Part shown: in pieces, positions 1 to 9,452 of the stretch | Position numbering within the stretch: position 1 is the first letter of the stretch | Layout: each line of letters begins with the position of its first letter | NCBI RefSeq assembly: GCF_030813005.1 | Contig: NZ_JAUSTU010000009.1 | Location: 110,939-174,938 of the forward strand | Reading direction: 5' to 3' | Length of the DNA stretch: 64,000 nucleotides | Origin: Robertmurraya andreesenii | Lineage (GTDB): Bacteria; Bacillota; Bacilli; Bacillales; Cytobacillaceae | Notes under the pieces: generated by a model | The model's database searches: none | What the model saw: the letters and a program-made list of their open reading frames with translations, nothing else | Told to the model about the DNA's origin: nothing | Translations under genes and position numbers: made by a program

Positions 1-2
1 CT

Positions 3-179
3 GCACCAGTCAATCGGGATGTCGAGATTGCCGATACGTTGGTAGAATGTGAGCGTTCTAGAATTTTTAAGCAGATGGAGAATGGTGTATTTGTAAGAAT
101 GGCAGTATTGAAGAGAGCATTAATAAAAGGGGGAAATGAACATGTCCATCATCATCAAAAATGGTCAGTTGCTTACTAA
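3..179 (+). CDS. pyrB: aspartate carbamoyltransferase, C-terminal end (partial)
   Basis: This is the 3' end of a gene that begins before the window. The reading frame from base 3 gives about 58 residues beginning APVNRDVEIADTLVE and including ERSRIFKQMENGVFVRMAV, which matches the C-terminal helix of Bacillus aspartate transcarbamylase, the enzyme that joins carbamoyl phosphate to aspartate in pyrimidine synthesis. The frame stays open to the TAA at 177-179, so its tail overlaps the start of pyrC by about 38 bases. A tail of roughly this length also occurs in the B. subtilis protein. The PyrR-controlled leader of the operon would lie upstream and is not visible. Confidence 0.9.
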   Translation, partial: APVNRDVEIADTLVECERSRIFKQMENGVFVRMAVLKRALIKGGNEHVHHHQKWSVAY

Positions 180-1428
180 TGAAGGAAATCTTAAAGAGGC
201 TGATATTTTCATAGACAATGGGATCATTCAAGAAATTGGAAAGTCAATAACAGTAAAAGCGGACGAAACCATTGACGCAAAGGGACTTTTGATTGCCCCA
301 GGCTTTATTGATGTCCATGTTCATCTCCGCGAGCCAGGTGGGGAGAAGAAGGAAACGATTGCGACGGGGACCCTTGCCGCGGCAAAGGGCGGTTTTACTA
401 CGGTTGCGCCAATGCCAAATACAAGACCCGTTCCTGATACAAAGGAGCAAATGGAGTGGCTGCAAAAAAGAATTGAAGAAACTGCTGTAGTTCGTGTTCT
501 ACCCTACGCCTCTATTACAGTACGCGAGCTTGGAAAGGAATTGACTAACTTTGAGGAACTTAAGGAGTCAGGAGCCTTTGCTTTCACTGATGATGGTGTT
601 GGTGTGCAGGATGCCTCTATGATGCTTGCGGCGATGAAGCGGGCAGCCGAAATTGATATGCCGATTGTGGCCCATTGCGAGGAAAACACTTTGATCAATA
701 AAGGCTCTGTACATGAAGGGAATTTTTCGAGAAGTCATGGTATTAATGGAATTCCATCTGTTTGTGAATCGGTACATATCGCGAGAGATGTTCTTTTAGC
801 AGAAGCAGCGAATTGCCATTATCACGTATGCCATATTAGTACGAAGGAATCGGTCCGTGTCGTAAGGGATGCTAAGAGGGCGGGGATCAAAGTGACGGCT
901 GAAGTGACTCCACATCATCTCTTATTATGTGAGGATGATATTCCAGGACTTGACCCGAATTACAAGATGAATCCACCCCTTAGGAGTGCTGCTGACCGCG
1001 AAGCCTTAATCGAAGGTTTGTTGGATGGGACCATCGATATGATTGCAACTGATCATGCGCCGCATACTGCAGAAGAGAAGGCAGAGGGGATGGCACTTGC
1101 TCCGTTTGGAATCGTGGGCTTGGAGACGGCATTCCCGCTCTTATACACTCATTTTGTGAAAAAAGGGTTAATCACTTTGAAGCAATTAGTAGACTTTTTA
1201 ACAGAAAAGCCTGCTCAGGTGTTTGGTTTGCCCAATGGCTCAATTTCAGTAGGAAAAGAAGCGGATCTCACACTAATCGATTTAAAGCATGTTGAGGCAA
1301 TTGATCCTCAGTCCTTTGTCTCTAAAGGAAAAAATACACCGTTTGGTGGTTGGGAATGTGCAGGCTGGCCAGTGCTAACAATGGTTGGAGGAAAAATTGC
1401 ATGGAGCAGGGAGAGTGTAAAGGCATGA
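142..1428 (+). CDS. pyrC: dihydroorotase
   Basis: Zinc-dependent amidohydrolase that cyclises N-carbamoyl-aspartate to dihydroorotate, the third step of UMP synthesis. The metal-binding HxH (DVHVHLREPG, about residues 57-66) and the late ATDHAPH motif (about residue 303) are both present, and the 428-residue length equals the B. subtilis enzyme. An ATG at 136 is also in frame, but the GGGGG at 129-133 is only 2 bases from it and 8 bases from the ATG at 142. The family also begins MS-x-IKNG, so 142 is preferred. The stop overlaps the pyrAA start as ATGA, indicating coupled translation in the pyr operon. Confidence 0.97.
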   Translation: MSIIIKNGQLLTNEGNLKEADIFIDNGIIQEIGKSITVKADETIDAKGLLIAPGFIDVHVHLREPGGEKKETIATGTLAAAKGGFTTVAPMPNTRPVPDTKEQMEWLQKRIEETAVVRVLPYASITVRELGKELTNFEELKESGAFAFTDDGVGVQDASMMLAAMKRAAEIDMPIVAHCEENTLINKGSVHEGNFSRSHGINGIPSVCESVHIARDVLLAEAANCHYHVCHISTKESVRVVRDAKRAGIKVTAEVTPHHLLLCEDDIPGLDPNYKMNPPLRSAADREALIEGLLDGTIDMIATDHAPHTAEEKAEGMALAPFGIVGLETAFPLLYTHFVKKGLITLKQLVDFLTEKPAQVFGLPNGSISVGKEADLTLIDLKHVEAIDPQSFVSKGKNTPFGGWECAGWPVLTMVGGKIAWSRESVKA

Positions 1429-2528
1429 AAAGGCAATTAGTCTTGGAGGATGGAACTGTTTTTATTGGTGAGGGATTTGGAAGTGAACATACGACAATTG
1501 GAGAGGTTGTTTTTAATACTGGAATGACAGGCTATCAAGAAATTCTTTCCGACCCTTCCTACTGTGGACAAATTGTAACATTAACTTATCCATTAATCGG
1601 AAATTATGGAATTAATCGCGATGATTTTGAATCGATAACCCCGGCGATCCATGGTCTGATTGTTAAAGAAGCCTGCGATTTCCCCTCCAATTGGAGAAAT
1701 GAGCTTTCTTTGCATGAGTACTTGCGAAACAAGGGCATCCCAGGACTTGCTGGGATTGATACAAGAAAGCTTACAAGGATAATTCGGAAATACGGAACGC
1801 TAAAAGGCACATTTGCAAGCATGGATGAAGATGTGGAAAGTGTATTGGAGCGCCTTCAAGCAACCGAAATAAGAACTGATCAGGTAAAGCAGGTATCCAC
1901 AAAAAGACCATATGCGAGCCCAGGCCGTGGGAAAAGGGTTGTCCTTGTTGACTATGGAATGAAGCATGGGATTTTGAGAGAGCTGAATAAGCGTGACTGC
2001 GATGTCATTGTTGTTCCTTATAATGTGACAGCGGAGGATATTATGAATTTAAGTCCTGATGGTGTGATGCTTTCTAACGGACCTGGAGACCCAAAAGATG
2101 TGAAAGAAGCAATTAGCATGATTCAAGGGATCCTCGGCAAAGTACCATTTTTCGGGATATGCTTAGGACACCAGCTTTTTGCTCTTGCATGTGGGGCGAA
2201 TACAGAAAAAATGAAGTTTGGTCATAGAGGATCGAATCATCCAGTGAAAGACCTTGCAACTGGAAAAATTGCTTTGACTTCACAAAATCACGGGTACACT
2301 GTAGAAGAGGCATCGATCGAGGGAACATGCCTTGAGGTTACACATATCGCCTTAAATGATGGGACGGTCGAAGGACTGAAGCATAAAGATTACCCTGCAT
2401 TTACGGTGCAGTATCATCCAGAGGCATCGCCTGGACCAGAGGATGCTAATGATTTATTTGACCAATTTTTGAGCTTAATAGAATCTAAGGAAAGTGGTGT
2501 AGACGAATGCCAAAACGTACAGATATAA
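1425..2528 (+). CDS. pyrAA: carbamoyl-phosphate synthase, pyrimidine-specific small (glutaminase) subunit
   Basis: Glutamine amidotransferase subunit that releases ammonia from glutamine for the large subunit PyrAB. The N-terminal CPSase small-chain domain (about 1-170) precedes a class I GATase domain with the nucleophile motif FGICLGHQ and the His-Glu part of the triad in QYHPEASPGPED. The frame is open upstream to 1350, but the start MKRQLVLEDG at 1425 matches the family and overlaps the pyrC stop. The product is 367 residues (B. subtilis about 364). The 3' end overlaps pyrAB by 22 bases. This is the pyrimidine-regulated paralogue, judged by operon position. Confidence 0.97.
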   Translation: MKRQLVLEDGTVFIGEGFGSEHTTIGEVVFNTGMTGYQEILSDPSYCGQIVTLTYPLIGNYGINRDDFESITPAIHGLIVKEACDFPSNWRNELSLHEYLRNKGIPGLAGIDTRKLTRIIRKYGTLKGTFASMDEDVESVLERLQATEIRTDQVKQVSTKRPYASPGRGKRVVLVDYGMKHGILRELNKRDCDVIVVPYNVTAEDIMNLSPDGVMLSNGPGDPKDVKEAISMIQGILGKVPFFGICLGHQLFALACGANTEKMKFGHRGSNHPVKDLATGKIALTSQNHGYTVEEASIEGTCLEVTHIALNDGTVEGLKHKDYPAFTVQYHPEASPGPEDANDLFDQFLSLIESKESGVDECQNVQI

Positions 2529-5500
2529 ACAGTATCCTAGTCATCGGTTCTGGACCCATCGTCATCGGTCAAGCGGCAGAATTTGATTATGCTGGAACAC
2601 AAGCGTGCATCGCTCTTAAAGAAGAGGGTTATCGCGTCATCCTTGTGAATTCAAATCCTGCGACCATCATGACCGACACAGAAATGGCGGATGTCGTCTA
2701 TATTGAACCACTTACACTTGAGTTCGTCAGTCGAATTATTCGTAAGGAACGCCCTGATGCAATAGTCCCAACCTTAGGTGGACAGACAGGGCTGAACCTG
2801 GCTGTTGAGTTAGCGAAATCGGGCGTACTTGAGGAGTGTGGCGTAGAGATTCTCGGAACAAAGCTGTCCGCCATTGAGCAGGCAGAGGACCGCGATCTCT
2901 TCCGTAGCCTCATGAACGAGCTTGGTGAGCCGGTCCCAGAAAGTGAAATCATCCATAATCTTGAGGAAGCCTATGAGTTTGTCAAGGTAGTAGGCTACCC
3001 TGTAATTGTTCGTCCTGCATTCACATTAGGAGGGACAGGTGGCGGTATCTGTCATAACGAAGAGGAACTCATTGAAATTGTCCAAAGCGGATTAAAATAT
3101 AGTCCAGTAACACAATGTCTCCTTGAAAAAAGCATAGCAGGCTTCAAAGAGATCGAATACGAGGTTATGAGAGATGCGAACGATAATGCCATAGTCGTCT
3201 GTAATATGGAGAACATTGACCCGGTTGGCGTCCATACGGGTGATTCGATTGTCGTTGCACCAAGTCAAACATTAAGCGATCGTGAATATCAGCTACTTCG
3301 AAATTCATCTCTAAAAATTATTCGTGCTCTCGGAATTGAAGGTGGCTGTAATGTTCAATTAGCCCTCGACCCAAATAGCTATCAATATTACATCATCGAA
3401 GTGAATCCAAGGGTCAGCCGTTCATCTGCCCTTGCTTCAAAAGCGACAGGCTATCCAATTGCAAAGCTCGCAGCGAAAATTGCTGTCGGTCTCACATTGG
3501 ATGAAATGATGAACCCGGTCACTGGCAAAACCTATGCTTGCTTTGAGCCAGCCCTAGATTATGTCGTTACTAAGATTCCACGCTGGCCCTTTGACAAATT
3601 TGATTCCGCTAATCGTACATTAGGAACACAAATGAAGGCGACAGGTGAGGTTATGGCGATTGGGCGCACCTTTGAAGAATCCCTTTTAAAAGCGATTCGT
3701 TCACTTGAAGCGGGAGTTTACCACTTAGCATTAAAGGATGCAGGGGAGATTGATAACGACCTCATCGAAAAACGCATCCGCAAAGCCGGTGATGAACGAT
3801 TATTCTATATCGGGGAAGCGTTACGACGAGGGGTCAGCATCGATACCCTTCATGAATGGAGCCAAATTGATCTCTTTTTCCTTCATAAGATGGAGAAGAT
3901 AGTAGCCCTTGAAAAGGAGATTGCGGCAAATCCGTTCCATTTGGAAGTTGGACGAAAAGCGAAGGAAAGGGGCTTTGCTGATCGTGTTCTAGCAGATCTG
4001 TGGAATGCTAGCGTGAGAGAAGTATACGATTGGCGCAAGGAGAATTCAATTGTTCCAATCTATAAAATGGTGGATACATGTGCCGCAGAGTTTGAATCGG
4101 AAACACCTTATTACTATGGAACATATGAGGATGAGAATGAATCGGTTGTGACTGAGCGTGAAAGTGTTGTCGTCCTTGGCTCCGGGCCAATTCGGATCGG
4201 ACAAGGAATTGAATTTGACTACTCTACAGTTCATGCCGTATGGGCAATTAAGGAAGCAGGCTATGAAGCGATTATCATTAATAACAATCCTGAAACAGTC
4301 TCAACCGACTTTAGTATTTCTGATAAGCTCTACTTTGAGCCACTAACGATTGAAGATGTGATGCACATTATCGATATAGAGAAGCCCATCGGGGTCGTTG
4401 TTCAGTTTGGAGGTCAAACGGCGATAAATCTTGCTTCAGAGCTAGTGGAAAGAGGAGTGAACATTCTTGGAACATCTTTGGAAAACATTGATGGTGCGGA
4501 GGATCGCGACAAGTTTGAACATGCTCTAACAAAATTAAACATTCCACAGCCAAAGGGAAAAACAGCGATGTCAGTCGTGGAGGCTGTCAAAATCGCCTCA
4601 GATATCGGCTATCCTGTCCTTGTACGCCCTTCATATGTACTTGGTGGCAGAGCGATGGAAATTGTTTACCATGAGGAAGAGCTCCTTCATTATATGGAAA
4701 ATGCCGTGAAAATCAATCCAGAGCATCCAGTCTTGATTGACCGCTATCTAACAGGGAAAGAAATTGAAATTGATGCGATTTGTGATGGGGAGTCGGTGCT
4801 AATCCCAGGTATCATGGAGCATATCGAGCGAGCAGGTGTTCACTCTGGTGATTCCATAGCCGTCTACCCTCCACAGAGTTTAACAGCGGATGTGAAGGCA
4901 AAGCTAGTCGATTATACAGAAAGACTTGCAAAGGGTCTTGGCATCATTGGATTATTGAATATCCAATATGTCGTGTCTGATGGTGAAGTATTCGTCATTG
5001 AAGTCAACCCACGCTCAAGCAGAACGGTGCCTTTCTTGAGTAAAATTACGAATATCCCAATGGCAAAGATTGCGACGAAGGTCATTTTGGGCCAATCTCT
5101 TGAACAGCAGGGCTATGAGTCAGGGCTAGTTCCTGAAAAAGCAGGCGTATATGTCAAGGTTCCAGTATTCTCCTTTGCAAAGCTTAGACGGGTGGATATA
5201 ACGTTAGGACCAGAAATGAAATCAACGGGCGAGGTCATGGGCAAGGATTTGACCCTTGAGAAAGCACTTTACAAAGGTCTTGTAGCCTCTGGCATGAAAA
5301 TTCAACCGTATGGAACGGTGTTGATGACGGTTGCTGACAAGGACAAAGAAGAGGCACTAGAGCTGGCAAAACGCTTTGCAGCGATAGGCTATCAATTAAT
5401 GGCCACAAGTGGAACAGCAAGCTTTTTGCAAGCCGCTGGCATTCCAGTACAGGTGGTCGACAAAATCGATACAGACGGTCACAACCTGCTTGATGTGATT

Positions 5501-5719
5501 CGCGATGGAGAAGCGCAGTTCGTCATTAATACCTTAACGAAAGGCAAGCAGCCAGAACGAGATGGCTTCCGAATTCGTCGTGAATCCGTCGAAAATGGCG
5601 TGCCATGCTTAACCTCATTAGATACAGCAGAAGCAATGCTCCGAGTGATCGAATCGATGATGTTCTCCGCAGAGCCGATGGGTGAAGTCGAGACAAAACG
5701 AGAGGCGGTTTTGCAATGA
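2507..5719 (+). CDS. pyrAB: carbamoyl-phosphate synthase, pyrimidine-specific large subunit
   Basis: Makes carbamoyl phosphate from bicarbonate, ammonia and two ATP, together with PyrAA. At 1070 residues it shows the duplicated ATP-grasp arrangement: first half about 1-400 (LVIGSGPIVIGQAAEFDYAG), oligomerisation region about 400-550, second half about 550-930 (VVLGSGPIRIGQGIEFDYS) and a C-terminal MGS-like allosteric domain about 930-1070. Glycine-rich ATP-binding stretches (TLGGTGGGI and VLGGRAMEI) occur in both halves. The start codon lies inside the pyrAA 3' end, and the stop overlaps pyrK by 4 bases. The length is normal and no frame break is seen. Confidence 0.98.
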   Translation: MPKRTDINSILVIGSGPIVIGQAAEFDYAGTQACIALKEEGYRVILVNSNPATIMTDTEMADVVYIEPLTLEFVSRIIRKERPDAIVPTLGGQTGLNLAVELAKSGVLEECGVEILGTKLSAIEQAEDRDLFRSLMNELGEPVPESEIIHNLEEAYEFVKVVGYPVIVRPAFTLGGTGGGICHNEEELIEIVQSGLKYSPVTQCLLEKSIAGFKEIEYEVMRDANDNAIVVCNMENIDPVGVHTGDSIVVAPSQTLSDREYQLLRNSSLKIIRALGIEGGCNVQLALDPNSYQYYIIEVNPRVSRSSALASKATGYPIAKLAAKIAVGLTLDEMMNPVTGKTYACFEPALDYVVTKIPRWPFDKFDSANRTLGTQMKATGEVMAIGRTFEESLLKAIRSLEAGVYHLALKDAGEIDNDLIEKRIRKAGDERLFYIGEALRRGVSIDTLHEWSQIDLFFLHKMEKIVALEKEIAANPFHLEVGRKAKERGFADRVLADLWNASVREVYDWRKENSIVPIYKMVDTCAAEFESETPYYYGTYEDENESVVTERESVVVLGSGPIRIGQGIEFDYSTVHAVWAIKEAGYEAIIINNNPETVSTDFSISDKLYFEPLTIEDVMHIIDIEKPIGVVVQFGGQTAINLASELVERGVNILGTSLENIDGAEDRDKFEHALTKLNIPQPKGKTAMSVVEAVKIASDIGYPVLVRPSYVLGGRAMEIVYHEEELLHYMENAVKINPEHPVLIDRYLTGKEIEIDAICDGESVLIPGIMEHIERAGVHSGDSIAVYPPQSLTADVKAKLVDYTERLAKGLGIIGLLNIQYVVSDGEVFVIEVNPRSSRTVPFLSKITNIPMAKIATKVILGQSLEQQGYESGLVPEKAGVYVKVPVFSFAKLRRVDITLGPEMKSTGEVMGKDLTLEKALYKGLVASGMKIQPYGTVLMTVADKDKEEALELAKRFAAIGYQLMATSGTASFLQAAGIPVQVVDKIDTDGHNLLDVIRDGEAQFVINTLTKGKQPERDGFRIRRESVENGVPCLTSLDTAEAMLRVIESMMFSAEPMGEVETKREAVLQ

Positions 5720-6498
5720 TTCGAAATGAATTATGCACAGTTATTTCCCATCATGAAATTGCTGAAAATATTTACGAGCTCATCCTTTGTGGTGAGCTTG
5801 CTTCTGAAATGACGGAGCCAGGTCAGTTTGTTCACGTGAAGGTTTCAAGTGGACTGGATCCACTGCTTAGACGCCCGATTAGTATTGCAAACATTGATCA
5901 TGAAAAAAAAGAGTTCACGCTCATTTATCGGGCGGAAGGGCGAGGAACAACGATATTATCGAAAAAAATGCCTGGTGATGAGGTAGATATACTCGGTCCA
6001 TTAGGGCATGGATTTCCACTTGAAGAAACAGAAGCAGGGGAGACAGCTCTCCTCGTTGGTGGCGGTATCGGGGTTCCACCCCTTTATGAATTGTCAAAGC
6101 AACTTGTTGCTCGAGGGGTAAGAGTGTTTCATGTGTTTGGTTTTCAGACAAAATCAGCCACGTTCTATGAGGAAGCATTCAAACAGCTTGGTCCTACATT
6201 TATTGCCACTGTTGATGGGTCCTATGGAACATGCGGTCTTGTGACAGATGTTCTTGATTCCGAGGTGCTCAGCTTTGATACCATCTATTCCTGTGGCCCA
6301 ACACCGATGCTGAGAGCGATCGAGGAGAAATACGCTGCCGACAAAAAAGTATTTTTATCGTTAGAAGAAAGAATGGGCTGCGGCATTGGCGCCTGCTTTG
6401 CTTGTGTATGCCATACTGCAGAAAATCCAAATGGCTTTACCTATAAAAAAGTATGCACGGACGGACCGGTATTTCGTGCTGGGGAGGTCGTCCTATGA
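5716..6498 (+). CDS. pyrK: dihydroorotate dehydrogenase B, electron-transfer subunit
   Basis: FAD and 2Fe-2S protein that passes electrons from PyrD (class 1B dihydroorotate dehydrogenase) to NAD+. The FAD-binding RRPISIA motif lies near residue 55. A glycine-rich nucleotide-binding stretch (LLVGGGIGVPPLYEL) lies near residue 115. The C-terminal cluster motif C-x4-C-x2-C (MGCGIGACFACVC), with a later Cys in YKKVCTDGPVF, supplies the iron-sulfur ligands. The product is 260 residues, close to the usual 256. ATGA overlap with pyrAB and 4-base overlap with pyrD fit co-translation of the two subunits. Confidence 0.96.
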   Translation: MIRNELCTVISHHEIAENIYELILCGELASEMTEPGQFVHVKVSSGLDPLLRRPISIANIDHEKKEFTLIYRAEGRGTTILSKKMPGDEVDILGPLGHGFPLEETEAGETALLVGGGIGVPPLYELSKQLVARGVRVFHVFGFQTKSATFYEEAFKQLGPTFIATVDGSYGTCGLVTDVLDSEVLSFDTIYSCGPTPMLRAIEEKYAADKKVFLSLEERMGCGIGACFACVCHTAENPNGFTYKKVCTDGPVFRAGEVVL

Positions 6499-7406
6499 AT
6501 CGTTTAGCAGTGAATCTTCCAGGTTTAAAGCTGAAAAATCCCATCATGCCAGCCTCAGGCTGCTTCGGCTTCGGCAAAGAATTTGGACAGCTCTATGATT
6601 TAAGTGAATTAGGGGCGATCATGATTAAGGCGACGACAGTGGAGCCACGCTTCGGAAATCCAACTCCAAGAGTCGCTGAAACGTCAGCTGGAATGCTCAA
6701 CGCCATTGGTTTGCAAAATCCTGGTCTTGACAAAGTATTAAGCGAGGAGCTGCCATGGCTAGAGCAGTTCGATGTGCCAATTATTGCGAATGTGGCTGGT
6801 TCTACGGAAGAGGATTACGTTGAGGTGGCAAGAAGAATCTCCAAGGCTCCGAATGTCCACGCGCTTGAATTAAATATTTCCTGCCCGAATGTCAAAACAG
6901 GAGGAATTGCCTTCGGAACAATACCTGAAGTGGCGAAGAGCTTAACGGCGAAGGTGAAGGAAGCTTCAAGTGTACCTGTCTATGTGAAGCTGTCCCCGAA
7001 TGTCACCAATATCGTTGAAATGGCAAAGGAGGTTGAAGCGGGTGGAGCAGATGGGCTGACGATGATTAATACGCTTCTTGGGATGAGACTTGACTTGAAA
7101 ACTGGTAAGCCGATTTTAGCCAATCGTACAGGTGGTTTATCCGGTCCTGCTATTAAACCAGTGGCCATTCGTATGATTTATGAGGTGAGTCAAGCCGTTT
7201 CCCTTCCGATCATCGGGATGGGAGGCATCGAATCTGCCGAGGATGTACTCGAATATTTCTTTGCGGGTGCAAGTGCGGTGGCAGTAGGCACAGCGAATTT
7301 TGTTGACCCATTTGTATGTCCAAAAATCATCAAGGATTTGACAGAGCTACTAGATAAATATGGGTTCGAACATATTTCTGAGTGTATAGGAAGGAGCTGG
7401 AAATAG
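6495..7406 (+). CDS. pyrD: dihydroorotate dehydrogenase B (NAD+), catalytic subunit
   Basis: FMN enzyme that oxidises dihydroorotate to orotate, class 1B, working as a heterotetramer with PyrK. The N-terminal LPGLKLKNPIMPASGCFGFG and the active-site cysteine loop NISCPNVKTGG are typical of the class. The C-terminal GMGGIESAEDVLE and SAVAVGTAN segments form the FMN phosphate site. The open frame reaches back to 6453 inside pyrK, but the ATG at 6495 (MNRLAVNLPGL) overlaps the pyrK stop and matches the family N-terminus, giving 303 residues. Confidence 0.97.
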   Translation: MNRLAVNLPGLKLKNPIMPASGCFGFGKEFGQLYDLSELGAIMIKATTVEPRFGNPTPRVAETSAGMLNAIGLQNPGLDKVLSEELPWLEQFDVPIIANVAGSTEEDYVEVARRISKAPNVHALELNISCPNVKTGGIAFGTIPEVAKSLTAKVKEASSVPVYVKLSPNVTNIVEMAKEVEAGGADGLTMINTLLGMRLDLKTGKPILANRTGGLSGPAIKPVAIRMIYEVSQAVSLPIIGMGGIESAEDVLEYFFAGASAVAVGTANFVDPFVCPKIIKDLTELLDKYGFEHISECIGRSWK

Positions 7407-7407
7407 A

Positions 7408-8124
7408 ATGAAAAACTCACTCATCATTGCACTCGATTTTCCAAACAAACAAGAGGTTTTTCAGTTCCTTGAGCCGTTTGCCGACGAGAAGCTCTTTCTT
7501 AAAGTAGGAATGGAGCTTTTCTATCAAGAGGGGCCACAGATTATTCATGAGTTAAAAGAAAGAGAGCATCAGATTTTCTTAGACTTAAAGCTTCATGATA
7601 TCCCTAACACCGTCTATGGTGCAATGAAAGGATTAGCACGACTAGGATGTGACCTTGTCAATGTCCATGCTGCTGGTGGGAAGCAGATGATGACGGCTGC
7701 TCTTGAGGGACTTGAGGCAGGAACTCTATCAGGTCGCAGGCGATCTGCCTGCATTGCCGTCACCCAATTAACGAGTACATCTGAAATGCAAATGCAGGAA
7801 GAGCAGCTTATTGGTGTAAGCCTGCAGGAATCTGTCCTCCACTATGCTAGCGTGGCGAAGGAAGCAGGGCTCGATGGGGTTGTATGCTCCTCTCAAGAGG
7901 TTGTGCCAATCCGTGAAAGAATAGGTCACGAGTTTCTCACAGTTACCCCTGGGATTCGGTTAAGCTCTGACAGTGTGGGCGATCAGAAGAGAGTGGCAAC
8001 ACCAGAGCTAGCAAGAGAATTCGGTGCCGCTGCGATCGTTGTTGGCCGTGGTATCACAAGAGCAGCAAATCCGTTTGAAAGCTATCAAGCTTATAAACAA
8101 GCATGGGAAGGTGTTCGTTCATGA
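7408..8124 (+). CDS. pyrF: orotidine 5'-phosphate decarboxylase
   Basis: Decarboxylates OMP to UMP, the last step of the pathway. A TIM-barrel of 238 residues with the invariant catalytic signature DLKLHDIPNT near residue 60 and the phosphate-binding VVGRGITRA near the C-terminus. AAGGAG stands 10-15 bases before the ATG. Its TGA overlaps the pyrE ATG, so pyrF and pyrE are translationally coupled. Confidence 0.97.
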   Translation: MKNSLIIALDFPNKQEVFQFLEPFADEKLFLKVGMELFYQEGPQIIHELKEREHQIFLDLKLHDIPNTVYGAMKGLARLGCDLVNVHAAGGKQMMTAALEGLEAGTLSGRRRSACIAVTQLTSTSEMQMQEEQLIGVSLQESVLHYASVAKEAGLDGVVCSSQEVVPIRERIGHEFLTVTPGIRLSSDSVGDQKRVATPELAREFGAAAIVVGRGITRAANPFESYQAYKQAWEGVRS

Positions 8125-8756
8125 AGAAATTAATCGCAGAAAGATTGCTAGAAATCGAAGCAGTTTCATTAAAGCCAAGTAAGCCTTTTACATGGGCATC
8201 AGGTCTTAAATCACCGATTTATTGTGACAACCGCTTAACCTTATCCTTTCCCGAGGTACGTAGAGAAATCGCCAACGGGCTGAAGGAATTGATCGTTGCT
8301 AAGTTTCCGAACGTTGAAATCATCGCCGGCACAGCAACGGCAGGAATTCCGCATGCCGCATGGGTGAGTGAGCTCCTAGATTTGCCGATGTGCTATGTCC
8401 GCTCAAAAGCAAAGGGACATGGCAAAGAAAATCAAATCGAAGGAAAAGCAGGCGCTGGACAAAAGGTCGTCGTCATTGAGGACTTAATCTCCACTGGTGG
8501 TAGCGTCATTACTGCAGTTGAAGCGCTACGAGAGGCAGGCTGTGAGGTGCTAGGAGTTGTGTCCATCTTCACCTATGAGCTGGAAAAGGGAAAAGAGCGA
8601 TTGGCAGATGCGAACATACCCGCCTACTCATTAACGGACTTTTCAGCATTAGTCGAAGTTGCGGAAGCAAAAGGCTACATCACGGAAGATGATATGGCTA
8701 GTTTGAATGAATGGAAGAAGGACCCGGCTGAGTGGGGGAAGCTTTTTCTAAATTAA
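8121..8756 (+). CDS. pyrE: orotate phosphoribosyltransferase
   Basis: Joins orotate to PRPP to give OMP, the substrate of PyrF. The PRPP-binding motif VVVIEDLISTGGS lies near residue 115, and the N-terminal FTWASGLKSPIYCDNR segment is characteristic of the enzyme. The frame is open to 8103, but the ATG at 8121 (MKKLIAERLLEIEAV) matches the family start and overlaps the pyrF stop. The product is 211 residues (B. subtilis 216). It is the last gene of the pyr operon, followed by a strong hairpin terminator. Confidence 0.97.
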   Translation: MKKLIAERLLEIEAVSLKPSKPFTWASGLKSPIYCDNRLTLSFPEVRREIANGLKELIVAKFPNVEIIAGTATAGIPHAAWVSELLDLPMCYVRSKAKGHGKENQIEGKAGAGQKVVVIEDLISTGGSVITAVEALREAGCEVLGVVSIFTYELEKGKERLADANIPAYSLTDFSALVEVAEAKGYITEDDMASLNEWKKDPAEWGKLFLN

Positions 8757-8784
8757 GCTGAAAATCGATATTAGAACAGATCAG

Positions 8785-8832
8785 AAAAGAGGAAAGCCGT
8801 AGAGACTTCAATCTCCATGGCTTTCCTCTTTT
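8785..8832 (+). terminator. pyr operon terminator
   Basis: A perfect 14-base-pair stem: AAAAGAGGAAAGCC at 8785-8798 pairs with GGCTTTCCTCTTTT at 8819-8832. The 20-base loop contains a further GAGA/TCTC pairing. It sits 28 bases after the pyrE stop. The symmetric A and T tails would let it work on either strand. Confidence 0.92.
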
Positions 8833-9020
8833 GATCTAATCAGTAAACTCGACTATTCAAGGAAAGTAAAGAATTCCTCTTGCATTGTCATATAGGACAG
8901 TGCTCACTACATAGATCTTTTAAAGCGGGCTATTTTGTGGAGAGAAAAAGCTGTTATTTTTTGTTACCAATCTAGATTTAATCCTGCGGGGGATTTTTTT
9001 CCATATAAGGCTAGTATTAG
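8833..9020. other. intergenic stretch with no recognisable gene
   Basis: No supported coding frame. Near 8980-9000 a weak AATCC/GGATT hairpin followed by T residues resembles a degenerate terminator. In-frame stops close to 9018 close the frame of the following ORF, so whatever preceded that ORF has been lost or never existed here. No clear promoter is seen. Confidence 0.4.
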
Positions 9021-9452
9021 GGGCTATTAAACTATAAGATAGAATTAAATATTAAGTTTGAATTGCTCGGAAAGGAAGACTTGCAAATAACAGGCTTTGA
9101 TGTTCCGTACATGGATGTGCTGCAATCCGCTCTATCAATAAAGTTCAACTCCGACCAAGCCAGTTTGATGCAATTTACGAATCACGGTCATGCAACAGAT
9201 GTTCCAGATGGTGAAACATTAGCATCTACGCTATTCCCATTTACCTTGAAAAAAGCTGATCTGCTATCTATTCAATATCAGTTCTTATTTAAAGAAAACG
9301 ATCCAAATCGCTATCATTTTTATGATCTAACAGGAACACTATACGGGAAAACAGCAGACGGTCAGGACTTTACAGACAGAATGTATTTATCTTATAGACC
9401 TTATTTGTCTAATAAGGACCTAAAAGAAATCATCAAGGAGGCAGGACAATGA
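9021..9452 (+). pseudogene. hypothetical protein, probably 5'-truncated remnant
   Basis: An open frame with no convincing start. The first possible initiator is TTG at 9063 with no ribosome binding site, and the frame is open back to a TAG at 9018-9020. The 129 residues from the TTG are hydrophilic and mixed beta-like (QFTNHGHATDV, RYHFYDLTGTLYGKTADG), with no signal peptide or known motif that I recognise. The residues before the TTG also read as plausible protein, suggesting the N-terminal part, probably with an export signal, is missing. Its 3' end overlaps the next gene by ATGA, so it was once the upstream member of an operon. An alternative is a functional short gene with an unusual start. 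Confidence 0.45.

Noticed and set aside
5700..6500. Possible frame break between pyrK and pyrD
   Set aside because: The overlapping upstream frame of pyrD only reflects an open frame inside pyrK. Both genes are complete with an ATGA-type overlap.
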